In this document: one piece after another, positions 16,200-23,741 of the stretch
How the letters are laid out: every line of letters starts with the position of its first letter
How positions within the stretch are numbered: position 1 is the first letter of the stretch
Assembly: GCA_016932615.1 (NCBI GenBank)
Contig: JAFGCN010000023.1
Location: 1 to 26,937, forward strand
DNA: 26,937 bases
From: Candidatus Aenigmatarchaeota archaeon
GTDB taxonomy: Archaea; Aenigmatarchaeota; Aenigmatarchaeia; QMZS01
Reading direction: 5' to 3'
The notes under the pieces: generated by a model
The model's input: only the letters and a program-made list of their open reading frames with translations
The model's database searches: none
What the model was told of the DNA's origin: nothing
Program-made: the position numbers and the translations under genes

Positions 16200-17405
16200 A
16201 TGGCATGGAAAGAAGTTGAGACTACCCTTGCAGCAAGGGATTATCCCTGTAGAGCAGACAAACTGTTTTGGGAGCTTTCAGGCGATGTCTATGCCAGAAA
16301 AGTGGACAATGTATCTGTGGCTAGTGGCGACAACTCTATGAAACTAAAGTCCTACGCCAGAGATGGAGTGGATGCAAATGTGGAACTGGCTCTGGGAAAA
16401 GGCCGATTTGATGATATTTGCTCAATACTTCCGCACGTTATTTCTTCAACAGGGAACCGTAAGGAGAAGGCTTATTCCCTTGATGTGGGCTTGAATCTGG
16501 GAAGATTTGCCGAAGGTGAAGGCGGGCTTAAAGTACCGTACTTGGAGCATGTGGTCTATAGTCCGGAAGAATCGGGCAAAAGTTCCAAGGGATATGACCC
16601 TAAGAACTTCTTGGTGTCGCTGGTGTTTCCGGAAAATATTCGAAGGAAACTTGAGCATTACGGGGATTGTTCTGCCATGGATAAGGATTTGCCGGAAGCC
16701 GAGCTTGCGTTGCTTATTGGAGAGGCTGCCCTGAAAGACGGCTTCGAAAGATCTGAGAAGGTCTATAAGTGCGTAACTCCCGTATGCCCGCCTCCAATGA
16801 GAATGGACTATAATGAGCTGCTGGACTTCATAAGAAAAAGCCCCAGTTTAAAACTGGAGGGCAGATATGTTGAGAACACAAAGGGTGGAAAAAAGGAGTC
16901 GGTTTTGGCAGATATTACCCCCAGCCATCTTTCCCTGGAGTGTCTTTTGATAGACCGGTATAATACAAAGCTTAGCCGCGATAAGCTGATAACGCCCATA
17001 TTGGAATCCACTGAAGTTGAGTTCAGCCCCAGCGCTGCAATTGGGCTTAATGAAAGATACGAAGGTTTTTTTGAAACCTTGGGCAAGGGCTTTGCCAAGA
17101 ATGTGCGGGCTTTGGGCAAAAGAAAATTCCTTGCTGGTAAGCGCACTTCAGTAAGAGACTCCCGTGGAGCCATGAGGGAACTGGGATCCATTCCTTTATC
17201 TGCCGGCTATAAGTTGCTGGATGAACCTTTGGGCCTCAGTGAGAGAAAAGAGCAAGCCAAGAGAGAAGCAGAGCTCAAGGACTTCTTTGAACGCACTCTC
17301 TCCAAAGGCGGGGTCAAAAGGCCGGATGGAAGCACCTGCCTGGCGGTAATGGACAAGAAGTGCCTTACGGATAAGTTTGATGAAAAGAGGAAAGAGGGTG
17401 TTTGA
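16200..17405 (+). CDS. Uncharacterised protein, first gene of a three-gene operon (401 aa)
   Basis: I recognise no family. The protein starts AWKEVETTLAARDYPCRADK, is mostly soluble, and has a Lys/Glu-rich C-terminus (LSERKEQAKREAELKDFFER) likely to be helical. Scattered cysteines, including VCPPP and TCL, make no clear metal motif. The ATG at 16200 has TTAGGTGA at 16187-16194; a GTG at 16191 lies inside that ribosome site and is unlikely to be the start. It is divergent from the TrmB-type gene at 15400-16110, with 89 bases between. Its stop codon TGA is part of the ribosome site of the next gene. The function is unknown, as for its two partners. Confidence 0.75.
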   Translation: MAWKEVETTLAARDYPCRADKLFWELSGDVYARKVDNVSVASGDNSMKLKSYARDGVDANVELALGKGRFDDICSILPHVISSTGNRKEKAYSLDVGLNLGRFAEGEGGLKVPYLEHVVYSPEESGKSSKGYDPKNFLVSLVFPENIRRKLEHYGDCSAMDKDLPEAELALLIGEAALKDGFERSEKVYKCVTPVCPPPMRMDYNELLDFIRKSPSLKLEGRYVENTKGGKKESVLADITPSHLSLECLLIDRYNTKLSRDKLITPILESTEVEFSPSAAIGLNERYEGFFETLGKGFAKNVRALGKRKFLAGKRTSVRDSRGAMRELGSIPLSAGYKLLDEPLGLSERKEQAKREAELKDFFERTLSKGGVKRPDGSTCLAVMDKKCLTDKFDEKRKEGV

Positions 17406-17416
17406 GGTGACTGAAA

Positions 17417-17794
17417 ATGGGACTAAAGCAAACGAAGATATTGGGCAGGCCTTACCCTGATGAGCAAATGCTCGTGTATGAGGGCCCGGAAGTCTTTCAG
17501 GTTGGAAATCTCCTCTATAAAGAGCTATTTGCCCATGGGAGAATATTCTCAGACGTGGGCAAGAAGCGATTCATACAGCGCTCACTTAACTACCGGGAAC
17601 TGAAAAAAAGGACGGGTCTAGAGGAATCTCGTCTTAAGGCCGCTCTTGTTAATCTCCTTGAGCAGAATTGCGTGCAGTTACTTGATGGGAGGTATATCAT
17701 GAATCTGGGTGGTGCGTCAGCTCTCGAGGAATATGTGGCAGAGTGCGAGGTGCAAGGCGTAAGTCTGCCCCTGGCAAAGGGGGGCTTGAGGTGA
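17417..17794 (+). CDS. Small winged-helix-like protein in the unknown operon (125 aa)
   Basis: The middle of the protein reads as a helix-turn-helix with a wing: LNYRELKKRTGLEESRLKAAL followed by LLEQNCVQLLDGRYIM at about residues 55-95. The N-terminus (ILGRPYPDEQMLVYEGPEVF) is not recognised. GAGGTGA at 17404-17410, overlapping the stop of the previous gene, serves as ribosome site. It may bind DNA, or act as a scaffold in a complex, as small winged helices can. No specific family named. Confidence 0.7.
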   Translation: MGLKQTKILGRPYPDEQMLVYEGPEVFQVGNLLYKELFAHGRIFSDVGKKRFIQRSLNYRELKKRTGLEESRLKAALVNLLEQNCVQLLDGRYIMNLGGASALEEYVAECEVQGVSLPLAKGGLR

Positions 17795-17800
17795 CGGAAA

Positions 17801-18463
17801 ATGGCAAAAGTATATAGAGGTTCTGGCTTAAAGTTAGATAGTCCCTTGCTGAGAGAGTTATACGAACAAAAAGACAGGGATGAAATGAGGCCCCATGGGT
17901 GGGAGATTGATGGCTATTTTAGTAAGGCAATCCGCAGTGTGCATCGGGAGATAAATGAGTTCAAACATGGAACTAACGGTGAAATCCTGAAAGAAAGGAA
18001 AAGGCTGGCAATAGCGGCGGGAAAGGCATTCGATAGCCCTAAAGACCTGCATTGTAAGGGTTGCGGGGGGGAGGTTTCAGCAGCTAGGGATAAGAGCTAC
18101 ACCCTGCCTATAGTCAGGTACTATTGTGCTCCATGCAGTGAATGGTCTCGTAGGTTCATGCTTAACCGTTCCCTTGAAGACTTGAGGGACTGGAGAAACA
18201 ATCCCCGGGGCACTATCGAAGAAGATATAAAGAAGGGTACTAATTGGAGGAAAATTAACGTAGAATCTGACAGAAAAGACCTTGAGGATTATCTGGAAGC
18301 TTCAAAAAAACAGAAGTATTACGTCCATATGGAAGATGTTGGATATAAGTGCCCTCACTTCGATTGCGGTTTGGTTATAGGGGGCGAACCAATTCCTTAT
18401 ACTACTGAGGACGAGAAGAAAAAGAGAATTTATGTCTGCGGCGTTTGCGAAAGAGAAATCTGA
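17801..18463 (+). CDS. Double zinc-ribbon protein, last gene of the unknown operon (220 aa)
   Basis: Two treble-clef or ribbon-like sites are visible. Site one uses Cys85-x2-Cys88 (HCKGCGG) and Cys109-x2-Cys112 (YYCAPCSEW). Site two uses Cys184-x4-Cys189 (KCPHFDCG) and Cys213-x2-Cys216 (VCGVCERE) at the very C-terminus. Between them lies an Arg/Trp-rich helical stretch. The N-terminal 80 residues are charged and helical. GAGGTGA at 17788-17794 contains the previous gene's stop codon. Zinc ribbons often bind nucleic acid or protein partners. No known family is recognised. Confidence 0.74.
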   Translation: MAKVYRGSGLKLDSPLLRELYEQKDRDEMRPHGWEIDGYFSKAIRSVHREINEFKHGTNGEILKERKRLAIAAGKAFDSPKDLHCKGCGGEVSAARDKSYTLPIVRYYCAPCSEWSRRFMLNRSLEDLRDWRNNPRGTIEEDIKKGTNWRKINVESDRKDLEDYLEASKKQKYYVHMEDVGYKCPHFDCGLVIGGEPIPYTTEDEKKKRIYVCGVCEREI

Positions 18464-18501
18464 ATGCCGGGCTGAGTCCGGACACCATTCTCTTTTTGTG
18501 C

Positions 18502-18554
18502 TTGCCAGAGTATCAGGTTGAGCCGGTCGCCATAAGTGATAAATGCTGCTGGGG
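18502..18554 (-). pseudogene. Relic of a TrmB-type regulator gene (53 bp)
   Basis: These 53 bases match 18717-18769, inside the neighbouring regulator gene, at 49 positions in the same direction. On the minus strand they encode PAAFITYGDRLNLILWQ, the conserved core of the effector domain, and all four differences are third-position synonymous changes. Homology stops sharply on both sides, and no start, helix-turn-helix or remaining domain is present. The 148-base gap 18464-18611 holds nothing else that I recognise. Confidence 0.7.
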
Positions 18555-18611
18555 TGATTCTCAGTATTAGGTTACCCCCTCGAAAATTTCTCTTCAGGAG
18601 CAAATCTTCAC

Positions 18612-19358
18612 CTAATCTTCAGGGCTTGTTTTTGAAGCATTCCAGATTATGTCAAAATAGGAGCGAAACGCCTTGGCAAAGCAGGGGTCTTTTATGCTTA
18701 TCACCAGGGGGTCCGATTGCCAGAGTATCAGGTTGAGCCGGTCGCCGTAGGTGATGAATGCTGCCGGGGAATTGTTCTTTTCGGGGTAATATCTTGCCTC
18801 TATAGTTGGGCAAAACGCCTTTACTTTCTCTACTTCTTCTTTAGCTTCTTTTTTGTTTGCAACAATAGTCCTGCCAAGTGGAATGGTGGTCTTCAGGTTT
18901 TTGAGTGGATGCACCAGCCGATGCCCCATTATGCCCATCATCTGCATCGAAGCCCCCAGCGCCAGAACCGGCTTTCCTGCTTTTGCCATATCCAGGAACA
19001 TGGACTTTACTGCGGCTTTTCCTTCAAGGACTTTTATCTCCCTTTCCGCTTTGTTAGAGGAATAGTATTTTTCAAGCGTTGGGTAAATTTCCATTATCGC
19101 GTTCATTTTGCCTTCCAGTATCTCAATCAGGCACTTGGGGTCGACGGGAGAATAATAATTTCGCCCTTCCCGGTTTACATGTGAAGCAAGGCCTTTTCTT
19201 TCAAGAACTGACAGCAGGTCATAAACCGTTGCCTTGTGGACCTTTAGCTTTGAAACCAGGGCGGGAGCGGTTGTTTCCCCGGTTTTTAGGAGAAGGTGGT
19301 ATAGCTTTGACTCAAGGTCAGTCAGTCCAAATTCCCTTAATGCTACTTCAACCTCCAT
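18612..19358 (-). CDS. TrmB-family transcriptional regulator (cassette 1)
   Basis: The N-terminal winged helix includes LTDLESKLYHLLLKTGETTA and the recognition helix KVHKATVYDLLSVLERKGL (about residues 37-60). It is followed by a TrmB-type effector domain with EIKVLEGKAAVKSMF, ALGASMQMMGIMGHR, FITYGDRLNLIL and AFRSYFDIIWNAS at the C-terminus. It is a close paralog of the regulators at 23742-24476 and 25105-25839. It is divergent from the S-component gene at 19434, so it is probably a repressor of the S-component, radical SAM and ECF operon. The MEVEVALREFG start is shared in style with its paralogs (MEP...). Its own promoter is unclear: the TATA-like element nearby fits the rightward gene better. 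Confidence 0.88.
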   Translation of the reverse strand: MEVEVALREFGLTDLESKLYHLLLKTGETTAPALVSKLKVHKATVYDLLSVLERKGLASHVNREGRNYYSPVDPKCLIEILEGKMNAIMEIYPTLEKYYSSNKAEREIKVLEGKAAVKSMFLDMAKAGKPVLALGASMQMMGIMGHRLVHPLKNLKTTIPLGRTIVANKKEAKEEVEKVKAFCPTIEARYYPEKNNSPAAFITYGDRLNLILWQSDPLVISIKDPCFAKAFRSYFDIIWNASKTSPED

Positions 19359-19365
19359 AATATGG

Positions 19366-19402
19366 TATATAAATACTTAGGTAGTAGGATTTGCGACGAC
19401 GA
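19366..19402. promoter_or_regulatory. Promoter and operator-like dyad of cassette 1
   Basis: TATATAAATA (19366-19375) suits a rightward start near 19396. An 18-base block at 19369-19386 (ATAAATACTTAGGTAGTA) is nearly the same as blocks at 24483-24500 and 25848-25865. A dyad follows: AGGTAGTA, eight bases, then GACGACGA at 19395-19402, with core GTAGT and ACGAC. The dyad lies between the TATA box and the inferred start, as expected for a repressor site. Confidence 0.5.
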
Positions 19403-19433
19403 AATTAAACAGCAGGAAAATGCAATCACGAGT

Positions 19434-20006
19434 ATGGGACAAAAAACATTAGTTGGAGGATTTAGCACAAAGGAGCTTACTGTGTGCGCCCTTTTTGGAG
19501 CGCTGCTCTTTTTCCTGGTTTTCCTTTTGGGGGCAGGGGTGGTGACTGTAACGGGGATCCCTGTTTCAGGTGGGCTTGCAAACATGATGGTGGCTCTTCT
19601 GGTGCTTACTATTGGAAAGAGGATTGTCGATAGATTTGGCTCTGCTGCGCTGATATGTGTGGTGTCAGGAATACTTGCAATACCGACCATCAGCTGGGGC
19701 CCTCCAGGTGTTTACAAGGTATTCCTTCTCTTGGCTATAGGGCTTGCCTATGACATTCCCTATCATTTGCAGAGGCAGAACCGGTGGAGAGAATTTATAG
19801 CAGGCGGCACGGTAGGGGTTATTGCTGCGCCAACAATGTACTTGTTTCTCTCTGTCCTGGGCCTTCCTGGAGCGGACAAGCTGGCGCCTTTAGTGGCAGT
19901 TTTCATGGTCGTCTACGCAGTCCTTGCCTCGGCTGGCGCGCATTTTGGAAAATGGATATATGAAACCAAGCTAAAGAACCGGGCTTTTTTGAGGGCGCTT
20001 AGCTAG
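19434..20006 (+). CDS. ECF transporter S-component-like membrane protein (cassette 1, 190 aa)
   Basis: A hydrophobic protein with about six membrane segments and family-like marks: KELTVCALFGALLFF at the N-terminus, TGIPVSGGLANMM, PTISWGPPGVYK in a loop, LGLPGADKL and the C-terminal KWIYETKLKNRAFLRA. These correspond one-to-one with the proteins at 24548 and 25913. The start is set at 19434 (MGQKTLVGGF) because the paralogs start there; the frame continues 72 bases upstream into the operator. As an S component it would bind a small molecule and pair with EcfT and the ATPase downstream. Substrate unknown; no match in my memory to a characterised vitamin S component. Confidence 0.72.
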   Translation: MGQKTLVGGFSTKELTVCALFGALLFFLVFLLGAGVVTVTGIPVSGGLANMMVALLVLTIGKRIVDRFGSAALICVVSGILAIPTISWGPPGVYKVFLLLAIGLAYDIPYHLQRQNRWREFIAGGTVGVIAAPTMYLFLSVLGLPGADKLAPLVAVFMVVYAVLASAGAHFGKWIYETKLKNRAFLRALS

Positions 20007-20020
20007 ATGAGGTGACAAAA

Positions 20021-21343
20021 ATGACAGATTCCATTTCTTTAGTGAACACTAACTATGCTTCTAACCCCATGAACCTGATGGGGAAGCCAAGGCCGGAAGG
20101 CATTTCTTCTCCGGCGGTCAGGCCGCAGCTTGGCCTGGCATCCCTTGGCGCTTACTTGGGGTGTTATATGCCTGAAACTAAAGTCTATCTGGTCGATGCT
20201 GTTTTGGAGAATCTGGCTCCTGAGGAAACCGCAAAGCGCGCATTGAATGAAGCTCCGGGAGCCATTGGCGTTTCGTCTACCTACCACAACCTGAAAGAGG
20301 CCTTGGGAGTGTTAAGGAGCGTAAAAAAAGATGCTCCTGATACCATTACAATTCTTGGTGGGCCTGGGGCAAGGTCCCTTTTCGACATTGCTGGCGGAAA
20401 AGATGTGGAGTATGTAAACTACGCGGTTATGGGGGACGGGGAATTGGATTTAGAAAGAATACTTGAAAAAGCCAGCATCCCAAAGGAAACTCAGTTCACT
20501 CAGGATTTTGTGTCTCTCAACATACTGCCAAGCGCCTATGACCTAAACCCGGAAACGGAAAGGCCATACCTGGACATGTTTGATGTTGAAGGGTATTTTA
20601 AGGCAAACAGGGAGCTTGGGTTTCACGGAAGGCCAAGCGATGGAAAGCTCTTGACTGACTACACCTGCAAGGGTTGCGGCTGGAGAAGGTGCGCACACTG
20701 CAGCACAGAAACTCCCTGGCGGGGTAGAAGCCCAAAGCGGCTTGGGCGGGACTTACAAAACATTAAGGACTTTTACGGGGAGAACTGTGAGCTTTTCATT
20801 GTAGATGATAACCCTACTACGGGGCCGGATAGTTGGATAATTGAAACTTACCGGACACTTGGAGAGTCTGGCTTTCCCTGGCATACTCAGATAAGGGTGG
20901 ACGAAGCGCTTAAAAAATGCGGCGGAAAGCTTCCACAGATAATGGCCGACTCTGGATGTACAAGCGTTTCCATTGGCGCAGAAAGCGGTTCCCAGAAAGT
21001 CCTGGATGCACTGAAAAAGGGGATAACTCCTCAGCAAACCCTGGATGCAGTAAAAGCCTTTGGCGATGCTGGAATTAAGACAAGCATGTTCCTGATGTAT
21101 AACTGCCCCGAAGAAGACAAGTCAGACCTTGATAGAACTCTTGAAATGGCCCGGAAAGCCATTGAAACCGGAAACATAGAATCGGTTCTTGCGTTTGAGT
21201 ATGTGCCAATACCCGGCTCCAGGGCTTACCGCCAGAGGCGGCCTGGGGGAAATATTAAACAAGGCGAAAAGGAATATTTTCGGGACAAGCTCCTGGAAAT
21301 CGGGAGAGGGAAGGCGGCGGTAATTCCCGGGACGTACAAATAA
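20021..21343 (+). CDS. B12-binding-type radical SAM protein (440 aa)
   Basis: The N-terminal ~130 residues resemble a B12-binding Rossmann domain (RPQLGLASLGAYLG, VYLVDAVLE, GAIGVSSTYHN, ITILGGPGA, MGDGELDLERIL). They lack DxHxxG, as in many B12-dependent radical SAM enzymes. The radical SAM cluster is unusual: Cys216-x2-Cys219-x4-Cys224-x2-Cys227 (CKGCGWRRCAHCS), so the 4Fe-4S cluster is probably held by Cys219, 224 and 227 in a CX4CX2C layout. The barrel follows (LFIVDDNP, VSIGAESGSQKVLDALKKG, TSMFLMYNCPEED). GAGGTGA at 20009-20015 supports ATG 20021; an upstream GTG lies within this site. It sits between the S component and ECF motor genes, so its product or substrate may be what is imported. 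Reaction unknown. Confidence 0.85.
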   Translation: MTDSISLVNTNYASNPMNLMGKPRPEGISSPAVRPQLGLASLGAYLGCYMPETKVYLVDAVLENLAPEETAKRALNEAPGAIGVSSTYHNLKEALGVLRSVKKDAPDTITILGGPGARSLFDIAGGKDVEYVNYAVMGDGELDLERILEKASIPKETQFTQDFVSLNILPSAYDLNPETERPYLDMFDVEGYFKANRELGFHGRPSDGKLLTDYTCKGCGWRRCAHCSTETPWRGRSPKRLGRDLQNIKDFYGENCELFIVDDNPTTGPDSWIIETYRTLGESGFPWHTQIRVDEALKKCGGKLPQIMADSGCTSVSIGAESGSQKVLDALKKGITPQQTLDAVKAFGDAGIKTSMFLMYNCPEEDKSDLDRTLEMARKAIETGNIESVLAFEYVPIPGSRAYRQRRPGGNIKQGEKEYFRDKLLEIGRGKAAVIPGTYK

Positions 21344-21357
21344 GGAGATAATCTTAT

Positions 21358-23004
21358 TTGAGAACTTGTACAATTATGCTGGAAATCCGGGACCTTTCAT
21401 TTTCCTATATTGGCGAAAAGAAGGTTCTGGATGGAATTAACTTGTCTCTTGACAAGGGCTTGTTTTGCCTTATCGGGCCATCGGGATGCGGAAAGTCGAC
21501 TCTTTGCCTTGCCCTGAACGGGCTTATCCCCCAGTCAATCCCGGGAAAGCTTGAGGGGAGAATTACTGTCGGCAAGCTGGATACTCAAAAGAAGCCGGTA
21601 AGTGAAATTGCCCGCTTTGTTGGGCTTGTCTTCCAGAATCCCGACTCGCAGCTTTTTTCGCTTTGCGCAGAGGACGAGATTGGCTTTGGTCCCTGCAACC
21701 TTGGCCTGCCCTGGAAGGTGGTAAGCGAAAGGGTGGACGAATCCATCGGGCTTCTGGATATACCACACCTTCGAAACAAAAGCCCTGAAGAAATGAGTTC
21801 GGGCGAAAAGCAAAAAGTAGCGATTGCCTCAGCCCTCTCGATGAAGCCCAGGATTCTTGTGCTTGACGAGCCGACAGCAAACCTGGACCCTGTTTCAGGA
21901 GAGGAAATATTCAGGATTGCAAAGCGGCTGGGAAAGAAGATGCTTGTGTTTATGGCAGAGCATGACATAGATAAGGTCATGAGTTATGCTGACCGTGTTG
22001 GAGTTATGGCCAGGGGCCGGCTTGAAATTGTCGGAGAGCCGCATCAGGTCATAAACCATCCCGATTTTCAGAAGTACCTTGAGCTTCCTGAAGTCGCCCG
22101 TGCAGGAGCGCTTGTTGGCCTCAAAAGCCTTCCCCTTGCGCCGCAGGACCTTGCAAGGAAAATCCGGCTCAGGAAGCGCCTTCCAAGGGAGCGGGCTTTT
22201 AAGAATGGAAAGGCGATAATTGAAACAAAAAGTCTTGAGTTTGGCTATGAACAGGCAAAGCCGATTCTTAAGGGTATAAGCCTTAAAATTCACAGGGGAG
22301 AGTTCGTTGCGATAGTTGGGGGAAACGGGGCAGGAAAATCAACGCTTGTTGCCCATTTCAATGGGCTTTTAAAGCCGACGAAAGGGGAAGTAAGAGTTGG
22401 AGGAAAAAGCACCCGCGGCCAGGAAGTTTCGGCGCTGGCGCGAAAAGTGGGCTATGTATTCCAGAACCCGGACCTCCAGATTTTTGAGGATACGCTTCTT
22501 GAAGAAGTCTCTTTCGGGCCGAGAAACATTGGCCTCTCTAAATCCGAAACTTCAGGAAGGGTTGAAGAGGCGCTGCGCTCGGTCGGGCTTTGGGAATTTA
22601 GAAATGCTGACCCATTCTCGCTTTCAGTGGGCCAGAAGAGGAGGGTTACGATTGCGTCAGTCCTTTCAATGAAGCCGGAAGCGGTAATCGTTGACGAGCC
22701 CTCAACGGGTCTTGACCCCAGGACTTCTGAAGGGGTAATGGCTCTTTTGAGAAAGATGAACCGGGAAGGCAAAACAATTATCCTTGTCACTCACGACATG
22801 GACCTTGTGGCCCAGTTTGCAAGGAGGTGCATTGTGATGGATTCCGGGAGAATTGTTGCCGACGGGACTGTAAGGGAGGTATTTTCCGATATGGCTCTTC
22901 TCGAGAAGTCCCGGCTAATGAGGCCCGAGATAAGCAAAGTAGGCGCCCTGATTGGAGAGCCGCAGATAGCTACAATAAGCGACCTTTTGAGGTGCGTATC
23001 ATGA
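21358..23004 (+). CDS. ecfA: Fused double ECF transporter ATPase (EcfA1-EcfA2 in one chain, 548 aa)
   Basis: Two complete ABC ATPase domains stand in tandem. Domain one: Walker A GPSGCGKST (about residues 40-48), signature MSSGEKQK, Walker B ILVLDEPTANLDP, switch His in MAEHD. Domain two starts near residue 285: Walker A GGNGAGKST near 320-328, signature LSVGQKRR, Walker B AVIVDEPSTGLDP, switch His in VTHDMD. This is the energy-coupling ATPase pair of an ECF importer fused in one protein, where many organisms have two genes. The TTG start at 21358 follows GGAG at 21344-21347; ATG at 21376 (MLEIRDLSFSY) is the alternative and fits the usual N-terminus well. The stop overlaps the EcfT start by four bases. 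Confidence 0.92.
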   Translation: MRTCTIMLEIRDLSFSYIGEKKVLDGINLSLDKGLFCLIGPSGCGKSTLCLALNGLIPQSIPGKLEGRITVGKLDTQKKPVSEIARFVGLVFQNPDSQLFSLCAEDEIGFGPCNLGLPWKVVSERVDESIGLLDIPHLRNKSPEEMSSGEKQKVAIASALSMKPRILVLDEPTANLDPVSGEEIFRIAKRLGKKMLVFMAEHDIDKVMSYADRVGVMARGRLEIVGEPHQVINHPDFQKYLELPEVARAGALVGLKSLPLAPQDLARKIRLRKRLPRERAFKNGKAIIETKSLEFGYEQAKPILKGISLKIHRGEFVAIVGGNGAGKSTLVAHFNGLLKPTKGEVRVGGKSTRGQEVSALARKVGYVFQNPDLQIFEDTLLEEVSFGPRNIGLSKSETSGRVEEALRSVGLWEFRNADPFSLSVGQKRRVTIASVLSMKPEAVIVDEPSTGLDPRTSEGVMALLRKMNREGKTIILVTHDMDLVAQFARRCIVMDSGRIVADGTVREVFSDMALLEKSRLMRPEISKVGALIGEPQIATISDLLRCVS

Positions 23005-23729
23005 AGTTTTACCAGTACATCCACAGGGATTCCGCTGTCCATCGCCTTGACCCCAGGGCGAAACTGCTCTGGCTCCTTCTCTTCTCAAGCATTGTTTTCA
23101 TCACACAGAACGAAGGGCTGGTCCTGGCGATATTTGGCCTGACACTTCTTTTTGCGGCTCTTGCAAAGCTTCCAAAAGGCCAGATATGGGAAAACACCAA
23201 ATTCTTTGTGATTCTCATGCCGATTGCTTACCTTGTTCTTTACTTTCTTCTCCTTGGAATTTCCGCTGAGGCATTTTGGGGAAGCTTAGTATTTTCTGCA
23301 AGGTTTCTGGTCCTGATTTTTGCTTCGGTGATTTTCACGATGACCACCAGCACCCGAGACCTGATGCTTGCTCTTTCAAAGTTGAAGCTTCCATATTCAT
23401 TTGTCTTCATGCTTACAGTTGCTATTCGCTTTATCCCGGTCATAATGGCTGAAATCAACAACGTAATCTGCGCCCAGAAAGTGAGGTGCTACAACCCGGA
23501 GCTTAAATGGAACAGTCCAGTTGAAAGCATGAAGCGCTTTGTGCCTATTCTCATACCTGTCCTTATGCTGCTCTTAAAGCGCGCAAACGAGCTTGCTCTT
23601 TCTGTCGAGTCAAGGGCGTTCAACCCGAAAGGAAAAGTCACTTACCCGGAGCGTCTTAAGTTCAGGGCTTGGGACTGGGCGTTTACACTTGCAATTATCG
23701 GGCTGTTTCTGTTTGTCCTGTGGGCTTAG
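23001..23729 (+). CDS. ecfT: ECF transporter transmembrane component EcfT (242 aa)
   Basis: A membrane protein with several hydrophobic segments and the two coupling helices of EcfT: AIRFIPVIMAEINNVICAQKVR and KRANELALSVESRAFN. These carry the short Ala-Arg type motifs that fit into the ATPase grooves. The N-terminus YIHRDSAVHRLDPRAKLLWLL is also family-like. The ATG overlaps the ATPase stop (ATGA) and has GAGGTG at 22989-22994. It would work with the fused ATPase and with each of the three S-component-like proteins. The gene ends 12 bases before the convergent regulator of cassette 2. Confidence 0.93.
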   Translation: MKFYQYIHRDSAVHRLDPRAKLLWLLLFSSIVFITQNEGLVLAIFGLTLLFAALAKLPKGQIWENTKFFVILMPIAYLVLYFLLLGISAEAFWGSLVFSARFLVLIFASVIFTMTTSTRDLMLALSKLKLPYSFVFMLTVAIRFIPVIMAEINNVICAQKVRCYNPELKWNSPVESMKRFVPILIPVLMLLLKRANELALSVESRAFNPKGKVTYPERLKFRAWDWAFTLAIIGLFLFVLWA

Positions 23730-23741
23730 GGTGGGCAATGA

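Noticed and set aside
16111-16206. 32-residue N-terminal extension of the TrmB-type regulator
   Set aside because: It crosses the TATA element and is unlike the N-termini of the three paralogs; ATG 16110 fits better.
19366-19375. TATATAAATA as TATA box of the leftward cassette 1 regulator
   Set aside because: It is centred only about 12 bases before that start codon, too close for a leaderless start; spacing suits the rightward S gene.
19362-19433. 24-residue N-terminal extension of the cassette 1 S protein
   Set aside because: It would translate the operator region and is absent from both paralogs, which begin at the position equivalent to 19434.
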